Below the pieces are notes generated by a model. The model had not been told where the DNA came from. It saw only the letters and a program-made list of their open reading frames with translations, and did no database searches. A DNA stretch of 23,349 nt, from NCBI RefSeq assembly GCF_001442535.1, contig NZ_CP013141.1, forward strand, positions 5,473,267 through 5,496,615, written 5' to 3'. Each line of letters begins with the position of its first letter. Position 1 is the stretch's first letter. The DNA is from Lysobacter antibioticus. Lineage in GTDB: Bacteria; Pseudomonadota; Gammaproteobacteria; Xanthomonadales; Xanthomonadaceae. Below are positions 7,874-14,777 of the stretch, one piece after another. Both the position numbers and the translations under genes were made by a program.

Positions 7874-7891
7874 GCGCGCCTGAAGGCGCGC
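7874..7891 (+). other. Strong hairpin upstream of the CHAP-like gene
   Basis: GCGCGCC (7874-7880), loop TGAA and GGCGCGC (7885-7891) form a 7-bp GC stem 56 bp before the start codon, with no T run. It could affect mRNA structure or be chance in GC-rich DNA. Confidence 0.35.
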
Positions 7892-7947
7892 GCCGGCGCC
7901 GAAGGCTTCGCGCGTCCATGGACGTAGTCGCCGTCAGGAGTCGGGTC

Positions 7948-8727
7948 ATGGCATTGCACGAACAAGCGTATATCCGTCGCGAACTGGAGTTCCCGGGCCC
8001 CTTGGGCAATGGCGCGAGCGGGGTCGGCGCAAGGCGGGTCCAGGAATGGTTGGGCTTTCACGGCAACGGCACGCCGATCGACGGCAAGTTCGGTCCGGCC
8101 ACCAACCGCGCGATCGAGGCCTTCGCCGCGCGTAAGCATCTGAGCTACGCCGGTACCTTGAATCAGGAAGTCTGGGCGGCGCTGACCGAGCCGATGGCGC
8201 GCGTGGTCGGCTTGCCGGCGAAGGCGCCGAACAAGTCGTATCCACAACTGGTGCGCTGGTTCGCCGAGCAGCACCTGGCCGAGCATCCGGTCGAACTCGG
8301 CGGCGCCAACCGCGGGCCGTGGGTGCGCATGTACATGAAGGGCAGCGAGGGCGAGGCCATGCTGTGGTGCGCCGGTTTCGTCAGCTTCGTCATGCAACAG
8401 GCCGCCGAAAAGGCCGGCCGCGCCGCGCCGATCGCCGGCAGCTTCGGCTGCGACGAACTCGCGCGCCAGGCGAAGGCGGCGGGGCGCTTCGTCGCCGGCA
8501 AGAACGTCGCCCATAACGGCGGTTTCGGCGCGCTCGGCGCCTGCGGCATCTTCCTGGTGCGCAAGACTTCGAGCGATTGGATCCACACCGGCTTCGCCTT
8601 CGACGGCGGCGAGGAAAGCTTCCTCAGCATCGAAGGCAACACCGACCACAAGGGCTCGGCGAACGGCTTCGAGGTCGCGCGCCGCACCCGCCGCACTGCC
8701 TCCAACGATTTCATCCGCCTGGCCTAG
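7948..8727 (+). CDS. Peptidoglycan-binding and CHAP-like cysteine peptidase/amidase
   Basis: A 259-residue, two-domain protein. Residues about 18-85 are a PG_binding_1 module (VQEWLGFHGNG, IDGKFGPATNRAIEAFAARK). The C-terminal domain resembles the CHAP/NlpC-P60 papain-like fold, with likely catalytic Cys141 (LWCAGFVSF), His213 (WIHTGFAF) and Asn231 (SIEGNT). Such enzymes cut peptide or amide bonds in the cell wall. AGGAG at 7936-7940 lies 7 bases before ATG 7948, which fixes this start over a longer arginine-rich ORF from 7777. There is no signal peptide, so it would be cytoplasmic unless exported by phage-like lysis or a specialised secretion system. No holin, immunity or secretion gene lies alongside. 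Confidence 0.82.
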   Translation: MALHEQAYIRRELEFPGPLGNGASGVGARRVQEWLGFHGNGTPIDGKFGPATNRAIEAFAARKHLSYAGTLNQEVWAALTEPMARVVGLPAKAPNKSYPQLVRWFAEQHLAEHPVELGGANRGPWVRMYMKGSEGEAMLWCAGFVSFVMQQAAEKAGRAAPIAGSFGCDELARQAKAAGRFVAGKNVAHNGGFGALGACGIFLVRKTSSDWIHTGFAFDGGEESFLSIEGNTDHKGSANGFEVARRTRRTASNDFIRLA

Positions 8728-8761
8728 GCGGGGCGTTGCCCGCCGCGGTGCCGGCCTCCCG

Positions 8762-8788
8762 CGCTCCGCCCGCCGAACGGGCGGAGCG
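8762..8788 (+). terminator. Terminator-like hairpin between the CHAP-like gene and the receptor operon
   Basis: CGCTCCGCCCG (8762-8772), a 5-base loop and CGGGCGGAGCG (8778-8788) form a perfect 11-bp stem 35 bp after the CHAP-like stop. It lacks a T run, so termination may be weak or Rho-dependent. It separates the gene from the downstream promoter. Confidence 0.55.
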
Positions 8789-8838
8789 TCCTGACTCGCT
8801 TTCGCCGACCCTGCCAGACGAAATCTCGGCAGGGCGTA

Positions 8839-8867
8839 TTGACGTGCCCGTCACCTCGACTTACATT
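8839..8867 (+). promoter_or_regulatory. Sigma-70-type promoter of the metallophore-type operon
   Basis: TTGACG (8839-8844) and TACATT (8862-8867) are separated by the optimal 17 bp. The predicted transcription start is near 8873-8875, about 54 bp upstream of the receptor's GTG start and at the left edge of a long palindrome. Confidence 0.7.
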
Positions 8868-8874
8868 GCCTCGC

Positions 8875-8902
8875 AAATGAAATGATATATCGTTTCATTT
8901 CA
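8875..8902. promoter_or_regulatory. 26-bp inverted repeat, probable operator (Zur-box-like)
   Basis: The arms AAATGAAA (8875-8882) and TTTCATTT (8893-8900) flank GATATATC; over 26 bp, all but one base pair are symmetric. In an overlapping register (8879-8901) the sequence matches 17 of 22 fixed positions of the gammaproteobacterial Zur consensus as I recall it (GAAATGTTATA-N-TATAACATTTC), including both outer hexamers GAAATG and CATTTC. The match to a 19-bp Fur box is weaker (about 10 of 19). It sits at or just after the predicted transcription start, a position suited to repression. The regulator is inferred; a PadR- or TetR-type repressor could also use the longer symmetric form. Confidence 0.7.
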
Positions 8903-8927
8903 CATACGACATGGGGCGAAGATCACA

Positions 8928-11156
8928 GTGAGCGCAGGCAAGCAGGGCAGCCGGGCAGGTGCGGCGTACTTCGGGCGGATGACGCTCGCATCGGCTTTGG
9001 CATCGGTGACGTTGGCGTCGCCGGCGGCGGCACAGGAGGCCGCCGGCGGCGCGGCGGCGACCCTGCTCGACACGGTCACCGTCGAAGGCCGGCGCGCCGC
9101 GACCGCGCCGCTCGACACCGCCAACGCTACCGGCTCGCGCCTCGGCCTGACCGCGCGCGAGACCCCGGCGATGGTCGAGGTGCTGAACCAGGATGCGATC
9201 CAGGCCCGTGGCCTGCGCGGCAGCGTCGATGCGCTCAATGCTGCGCCCGGCGTGCTGGCCGGGCAGTTGCCGTCGTCGCCGGGCATGACCTCGATGCGCG
9301 GCTTCACCGGCGGCGCCGTCGCCTTGCTCTACGACGGCGTGCGCCAGACCGCGGCGCCATTGGTGACCCGCGACTTCGACAGTTGGAGCTTCGAGCGCAT
9401 CGAAGTGCTCAAGGGCCCGGCCTCGGTGCTGTACGGCGAAGGCGCGCTGGCCGGTGCGATCAACCTGGTGCCGAAGCGGCCGCAATTCGAAGGCAGCGCT
9501 TTCGAAGGCCTGGCCGGCTGGGGCCGCTTCGGCAGCCAACGCTATGCGCTCGACGCGAACATTCCGCTAGGCGACCGCTTCGCCTTGCGTGCGGTGGCCA
9601 GCCATCGCCGCGGCGACGGCTATGTCGACGACACCGCCAACGAGGCGACCTCGGCGACGCTGGCGGCGCGCTGGCGTCCGAGCGACGCGCTCGACATCGA
9701 CCTGGCCCTGGACCATTACGAAGACGATTACGACACCGCCTACTGGGGCACGCCGCTGCTGCCGCGCGCCATCGCGCGCGAGCCGAGCGGGCTGGTCCGC
9801 AGCGGCAACGACTACGTGCTCGACCGTTCCCTGCGCAAGCGCAATTACAACGTCGATAACGGCGGCCAGGACGCCCGCAGCGATTGGCTGCGCTCGCGGG
9901 TGAACTGGCAGATCGGCGACGGCCTGCGCTTCAGCAACGAGTTCAGCTACTACGACGCCAAGCGGCGCTGGCTGAACTCCGAGACCTACACCTATAACCG
10001 CCGCAGTGGCCTGCTCGATCGCGGCACCACCCGGATCGAGCACGACCACCGCTTCTGGGTCGAGCGCGCGACCCTGTTCTCCGATCACCGCCTGGCCGGG
10101 CGCCGCAACCGCGCTTCGGTCGGGGTCGAGTTCAGCGACGGCGACTTTGCCGTCATGCGCCGCTTCGGCACCACCACCGCAGTCGACCCGTTCGCGCCAG
10201 TGCGCGGCACGGTGTCGTTCGCCGATGAGGCCCGCAACTTTCCCGGCGTCGGCAACCGCATCGATTTCGACTCGACCACCCGGGTCGCCTCGGTGTTCGC
10301 CGAGGACGCGCTCAACCTGAGCCCACGCTGGTTGCTGCTGGCGGGGCTGCGTTACGACCGCATCGAACTCGAACGCAGCATCCGCGACCTCAACACCGGC
10401 GCGCTGACCCGCTTCGAGCGGCGCTACGAGCCCTTGTCGTGGCGGCTCGGCACGGTGTTCGACCTGAGCCCGAAGACCCAGTTGTTCGCCCAGTACAGCG
10501 AGGCGGTCGCGCCGGTCGGCAGCCTGCCGCTGCTGTCGCTGGCCAATTCGCGCTTTGAGCTGACCCACGGCCGCGCCGTCGACGCCGGCATCAAGAGCAG
10601 CTTCTGGCAGGACCGTATCGACTTGAGCCTGGGCGGTTACTGGATCGAACAGGACGACATCGTCACCCGCGATCCGCTCAACGCGAATCTGTCGGTGCAG
10701 GGCGGGCGCCAGTCCTCGCGCGGCGTCGAACTGTCGGCATCGGCGGCGCTGACTCGCGGCCTGCGTCTGGATGCGAGTGTCGCCGCACTCGATGCGCGCT
10801 TCGACGAACTGCGCGAGGCCGGCGGTGTCGACCGCGCCGGCAACGTGCCGCCGAACGTGCCCGAGCGCGTCGCCAATCTGTATGCGAGCTACCGCTTCGA
10901 GACGATCCCGCTGACCCTCGGCGGCGGCGTGCGCCATGTCGGCGCGTTCTACACCAACAACGCCAACAGCATCCGCGTCGACGGCCACGACGTCTGGGAC
11001 GCATCCGTCGCCTACCGCCTGCCGTTCGGCGAGATCGCCCTGCACGGGCGCAACCTCGGCGACGCCTTCTACGCCGACTGGTCCGGCGGCGCCGCCGACC
11101 AACTGGTGATCGCGCCGCCGCGCAGCGTCGAACTGACCTTCCGGGTGAACCTATGA
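8928..11156 (+). CDS. TonB-dependent outer-membrane receptor (siderophore-receptor type)
   Basis: A 742-residue receptor. A signal peptide ends at about residue 36 (SPAAAQ), a TonB-box-like DTVTV lies at 48-52, and the plug carries RGFTGGAVALLYDGVRQ, FERIEVLKGPASVLYGEGALAGAINLV, both classic family blocks, followed by a 22-strand barrel ending SVELTFRVNL. Receptors of this type import metal-chelate complexes using TonB energy. It is the first gene after a promoter with an operator-like palindrome. The start is GTG at 8928, since no in-frame ATG precedes the signal peptide; ATG 8979 (residue 18) is an alternative that leaves a shorter signal peptide. It overlaps the next gene by 4 bp (ATGA). 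Confidence 0.93.
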   Translation: MSAGKQGSRAGAAYFGRMTLASALASVTLASPAAAQEAAGGAAATLLDTVTVEGRRAATAPLDTANATGSRLGLTARETPAMVEVLNQDAIQARGLRGSVDALNAAPGVLAGQLPSSPGMTSMRGFTGGAVALLYDGVRQTAAPLVTRDFDSWSFERIEVLKGPASVLYGEGALAGAINLVPKRPQFEGSAFEGLAGWGRFGSQRYALDANIPLGDRFALRAVASHRRGDGYVDDTANEATSATLAARWRPSDALDIDLALDHYEDDYDTAYWGTPLLPRAIAREPSGLVRSGNDYVLDRSLRKRNYNVDNGGQDARSDWLRSRVNWQIGDGLRFSNEFSYYDAKRRWLNSETYTYNRRSGLLDRGTTRIEHDHRFWVERATLFSDHRLAGRRNRASVGVEFSDGDFAVMRRFGTTTAVDPFAPVRGTVSFADEARNFPGVGNRIDFDSTTRVASVFAEDALNLSPRWLLLAGLRYDRIELERSIRDLNTGALTRFERRYEPLSWRLGTVFDLSPKTQLFAQYSEAVAPVGSLPLLSLANSRFELTHGRAVDAGIKSSFWQDRIDLSLGGYWIEQDDIVTRDPLNANLSVQGGRQSSRGVELSASAALTRGLRLDASVAALDARFDELREAGGVDRAGNVPPNVPERVANLYASYRFETIPLTLGGGVRHVGAFYTNNANSIRVDGHDVWDASVAYRLPFGEIALHGRNLGDAFYADWSGGAADQLVIAPPRSVELTFRVNL

Positions 11157-11881
11157 GCCTGCTGGAAACCCGCAGCGATGCGCTGCGCCTGCACGAGGTG
11201 CGCAAGGACTTCGGCGCGCGCCATGCGCTCGAAGCCTTGTCGCTGGCGATCGCGCCGGGCGAGGTCTATGCCTTGCTCGGCCCGAACGGCGCCGGCAAGA
11301 CCACCGCCTTGAACCTGATCCTCGGGTTCTTGACGCCGGAGTCGGGCCATATCGACGTCGCCGGCACCCGCGTCGATCGCGACCCGCTCGCGGCGCGGGC
11401 GAAGATCGCCTACCTGCCGGAAACGGTGATGCTGCATCCCTCGCTGAGTGCGGTCGAGAACCTGAGCTATTTCGCCCTGCTCGGCGGGCGCCGCCTCGAC
11501 GAGGTTCAAGCACGCGCATTGCTGACCGAAGCCGGTCTGCAGGACGAGGCGCATGCGCGCCGCGCCGCCGGTTTCTCCAAGGGCATGCGGCAGAAGGTCG
11601 GCCTGGCGATCGCCCTGGCCAAGAATGCGCAGTTGCTGCTGCTCGACGAGCCCACCTCGGGGCTCGACGCGAGCGCCGCCAACGACCTCTCGCAAGGCGT
11701 GCGCGCGGCGGCCAGACGCGGCATCGCGGTGTTGATGGCGACCCACGATCTGTACCGGGTCAAGGACGTGGCGCACCGGCTCGGCATCCTGCGCGCCGGC
11801 CGCCTGCTGGTCGAACGCCACACCGATGACTTGTCGGCGACCGAGATCGAAGCCCTGTACCTGGAGCAGCTCGCCGCATGA
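11153..11881 (+). CDS. ABC transporter ATP-binding protein (ABC-2 type)
   Basis: A 242-residue ATPase with Walker A GPNGAGKTT (43-51), the Q-loop region IAYLPE (glutamate rather than glutamine, common in ABC-2 ATPases), signature FSKGMRQKVG (141-150, a variant of LSGGQ), Walker B LLLLDEP (161-167) and switch histidine 198. It energises the two membrane proteins that follow. Genes on both sides overlap by 4 bp (ATGA), which implies coupled translation with the receptor upstream and the permease downstream. ABC-2 systems are usually exporters, so it may release a small molecule or act in envelope maintenance; direction and substrate are inferences. Confidence 0.94.
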   Translation: MSLLETRSDALRLHEVRKDFGARHALEALSLAIAPGEVYALLGPNGAGKTTALNLILGFLTPESGHIDVAGTRVDRDPLAARAKIAYLPETVMLHPSLSAVENLSYFALLGGRRLDEVQARALLTEAGLQDEAHARRAAGFSKGMRQKVGLAIALAKNAQLLLLDEPTSGLDASAANDLSQGVRAAARRGIAVLMATHDLYRVKDVAHRLGILRAGRLLVERHTDDLSATEIEALYLEQLAA

Positions 11882-13281
11882 GCGCGTCGCTGACCGGTTA
11901 CGAATGGACCTTGCTGCGCCGCGATCGTCGCGCCTGGTGGGCTTTGCTCTGCCTCGGCGCGCTGGTCTTGCTGGCGTTCGCGGTCAATCTGGATGCGATC
12001 GCCACGGCGAATGCGGCCAAGAGCGAGATCGCCCGCGCCGAACGCGCGCGCTGGCTCGGCCAGGGCGAGAAAGACCCGCACTCGGCCGCGCACTACAGCA
12101 TTTATGCCTTCAAGCCGACGCCGGTGCTGGCGGCGCTCGACCCCGGCGTGGAGCCTTTCGTCGGCCAGGCGGTCTGGCTGGAGGCGCACGTGCAGAACGA
12201 CATGCTGTACCGGCCGCAGGGCGAGGCTTCGACTCTGCAGCGCGCCGGCCTGGTCAGTCCGGCCGGGCTGCTGGTCGGCTTCGCACCCTTGGTCGCCTTC
12301 CTGCTCGCCTTCACCGCGGTGGCGATGGACCGCGAGCGCGGCACCCTGCGCTTGGCGCTCGGCGCGGCGATCCGGCCGCGCGCGATCGTGATCAGCAAGG
12401 CTGTGGCGATCTGGAGCGCGCTGGTGTTGGTCTTGCTGCTGCCGGTGACGGCCGCGACCGCTGCCTCGAGCTTCGTGCTGGGCGTATTCGACTTCGATAC
12501 CGCCACGCGCCTGGCTTTATGGGGGGCGGCCATGGCGCTGTATCTCGCCCTGCTGACCGCGGTCGGCATCGCGGTGTCGATGCTCGCCGCCGGCGTGCGC
12601 ACGGCCTTGGCGGTGTTGTTCGGTTTGTGGATCGTGTTCGGCCTGGCCCTGCCGCGCTGGGCCAACAGCGCGGTCGACAGTGCGCAGCCGCTGCCCTCGA
12701 CCCAGGCGATCAAGCAGCGCTTGATCGACGAAGCGCCGGCGTTCTGGACCGCCGAAGACGCCAAGGCCAACCAGGCCAGGCTGTTGGCGCAGTACGGCGC
12801 GGCCAACAAGGACGAGCTGCGCGTCGACCTGCGCGGCGCCGAACTCGACCTCAGCGAACGCCATTCGCATGCGGTGTTCGATCGCGTGCTCGGCGGTTTC
12901 TACGATCGCGTCGAAGCCCAGGACCGCAGTTACGCCGTGCTCGGCCTGCTGTCGCCAATGGCGGCGATGCAGAGCCTGTCGCCGGCGCTGGCCGGCAGCG
13001 ACTTCGTCCATCACCGCCGCTTCGTCGACGGCGCCGAGCGCTACCGCCGCGAGCTGGTCAATCGGATGAACCAGGACGTGATGGCGCATCCGCTCAACGG
13101 CGACGGGCCGCGGCATACCAACGACGTTTCGCTGTGGGCGCAGGTGCCCGAGTTCCGTCATCGCGTGCCGCCGCTGGCGACGGCCTGGGGCGCGAGCGCA
13201 CCGGCCTTATGGGCGCTGCTGGCCTGGTGCGCGGCGGCCTGGGCGGCGTTGGCGCTGGCGGCGCGGAGGATGCGCCCATGA
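11878..13281 (+). CDS. ABC-2-type permease with DUF3526-like domain (first of two)
   Basis: A 467-residue membrane protein. One membrane segment lies at about residues 19-37, then a large extracytoplasmic domain (40-125), a block of four to five membrane segments (about 130-260) containing the MDRERGTLRLALG motif of ABC-2 permeases, a second extracytoplasmic domain (about 265-435), and a last membrane segment near 440-460. This arrangement matches the DUF3526 family, ABC-2 permeases with large periplasmic insertions. It overlaps both neighbours by 4 bp. It should pair with the ATPase and the next permease. Confidence 0.88.
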   Translation: MSASLTGYEWTLLRRDRRAWWALLCLGALVLLAFAVNLDAIATANAAKSEIARAERARWLGQGEKDPHSAAHYSIYAFKPTPVLAALDPGVEPFVGQAVWLEAHVQNDMLYRPQGEASTLQRAGLVSPAGLLVGFAPLVAFLLAFTAVAMDRERGTLRLALGAAIRPRAIVISKAVAIWSALVLVLLLPVTAATAASSFVLGVFDFDTATRLALWGAAMALYLALLTAVGIAVSMLAAGVRTALAVLFGLWIVFGLALPRWANSAVDSAQPLPSTQAIKQRLIDEAPAFWTAEDAKANQARLLAQYGAANKDELRVDLRGAELDLSERHSHAVFDRVLGGFYDRVEAQDRSYAVLGLLSPMAAMQSLSPALAGSDFVHHRRFVDGAERYRRELVNRMNQDVMAHPLNGDGPRHTNDVSLWAQVPEFRHRVPPLATAWGASAPALWALLAWCAAAWAALALAARRMRP

Positions 13282-14774
13282 GCGCTGCCGTCGATATCGG
13301 CTTCGCCGCCTTGTGGCGCTGGGAGCTGCGCCACGTCGGCCGCAATCGGCTGCTGTGGATGGTGATCGGCCTGCTCGGCGTGGCGATGCTGTGGGGCGCG
13401 CTCAGCGGCGCCGCGCTGCATCGCGGCCAGGACGCGGCGATCGAACGCAGCCGCGCCAGCGATGCCGCCTGGACCGCGCAGATCCGCGAACGCGCGCGCC
13501 GCTACGCCGAGCCGGCCGAGAGCGAAGTGCCGTACTGGCAGGACCCGACCGACGCCGCCGGCTTCAGCCGCTATTTCCTGCGCGCGCATAGCTACAAACC
13601 GAATCTGCCGCTGTCGCCGCTCGCGGTCGGGGTCAGCGATCTGATGCCGGGGCGCTTGCCGGTCAAGCTGGAAACGCCGTTCGGGGTCGAGCCGGTCTAC
13701 GACTTCGAGAACCCGCGCGGGCTCGGGCTGGGCCGCTTCGACCTCGGCTTCGTGTTGGTGTATCTGCTGCCGATCGCGGTAGTGCTGTTGATCGGTCTGC
13801 TCGCCACCTTCGAGCGCGACCACGGCATGCTGCGTTTGATCGCCGCGCAACGGGTCGGTCCGCGGACCTGGCTCGGCGCCCGCGTCGCCGCCATCGTCGC
13901 CTGGCTCGCGCCGGCGACGGTGCTGCTGGCGACCGTCTCACTCCTGGCCGCCGGCGCCGATCTCGCCGCGGCCTGGCCCGAACTGATCGCGTCGGCGGTA
14001 CTGGTGGTGGCTTACCTGTCGTTCTGGGCCGCGCTGGGATTCGTCGTGGTCTCGGCCTGGCCCAGCGCCGCCGGCGCGATCAGCCTGATGAGCGCGGTCT
14101 GGGCCGTGCTCGCGATCGGCCTGCCCCTGTTCGGCAGCGCGCTCGCGAACCGGCTCGGCGATGCGCCGTCGCCGGTGGCCTATGTCGATGCGCAACGGCG
14201 CGCCAACGATGCCATCGCCGCGCAGCGCGACGCGATCGTCAGCGCCGCCTTCCGTCGCTCCTCCACACTTGCCGCGGTGACCGAGCGCGTGGCCAAGATC
14301 GACTACGCCACGCGCATGACCTTTCTGACCCCGGAACTCGAACGGCGCCTGCTGCCCTTGCGCGAGCGCCAACAGGCCGTGCGCGAATGGCGTGGCCAGG
14401 TCTCAGACTGGGTCGGTTATCTCGCGCCGCCGTTGGGACTGGAAGCGGCCTTGGCGGTGCTCGCCGGCACCGATGCCGCCCGTCATGAGCGCTTCGAACA
14501 GCAGACCCGCGCCTATCAGCTGCGCCTGCGCGATTGGTTCTACCCGCGCATCCAGGGCCAGATCGCCGCACCGACGCCGCGCGCGGTGGCCAATAGCTAC
14601 GGACGAATGAACTTCGCCGACTACGACGCCATTCCCGCGTACCGCGGCGTTGAGGCGCCGGCGTGCGCACGGGTCGCCGCGGTGCTGCCGACGATCGCTT
14701 GGCTGTGCCTGCTGGCGAGCCTGCTGACCGCACTCGCCTGGCGGCGCCTGCGTCGCTGGCCGACGGAGCTCTGA
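13278..14774 (+). CDS. ABC-2-type permease with DUF3526-like domain (second of two)
   Basis: A 498-residue membrane protein of the same layout: membrane segment at about 18-40, an extracytoplasmic domain with VPYWQDPTDAAGFSRYF and FGVEPVYDFENPRG, five central membrane segments from about 155 carrying ATFERDHGMLRLIAAQ (the ABC-2 coupling-helix motif seen also in the first permease), a second extracytoplasmic domain, and a final segment ending AWRRLRRWPTEL. Start ATG 13278 overlaps the first permease stop (ATGA). A longer ORF in the same frame reaches back to 11826, but it only shadows the first permease. The two permeases are divergent paralogues that probably form a heterodimer. Confidence 0.88.
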   Translation: MSAAVDIGFAALWRWELRHVGRNRLLWMVIGLLGVAMLWGALSGAALHRGQDAAIERSRASDAAWTAQIRERARRYAEPAESEVPYWQDPTDAAGFSRYFLRAHSYKPNLPLSPLAVGVSDLMPGRLPVKLETPFGVEPVYDFENPRGLGLGRFDLGFVLVYLLPIAVVLLIGLLATFERDHGMLRLIAAQRVGPRTWLGARVAAIVAWLAPATVLLATVSLLAAGADLAAAWPELIASAVLVVAYLSFWAALGFVVVSAWPSAAGAISLMSAVWAVLAIGLPLFGSALANRLGDAPSPVAYVDAQRRANDAIAAQRDAIVSAAFRRSSTLAAVTERVAKIDYATRMTFLTPELERRLLPLRERQQAVREWRGQVSDWVGYLAPPLGLEAALAVLAGTDAARHERFEQQTRAYQLRLRDWFYPRIQGQIAAPTPRAVANSYGRMNFADYDAIPAYRGVEAPACARVAAVLPTIAWLCLLASLLTALAWRRLRRWPTEL

Positions 14775-14777
14775 GCG

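Noticed and set aside
8878..8902. Fur box as the primary reading of the palindrome
   Set aside because: My best alignment matches about 10 of 19 consensus positions, weaker than the Zur alignment. Iron control is kept as an alternative, not excluded.
9567..11102. Long minus-strand ORF opposite the first receptor
   Set aside because: A GC-frame shadow of the receptor; no start signal and no recognisable domains.
11826..14774. A 982-codon plus-strand ORF
   Set aside because: Only the last 498 codons are real (second permease from 13278). The first half shadows the first permease and is arginine/alanine-rich.
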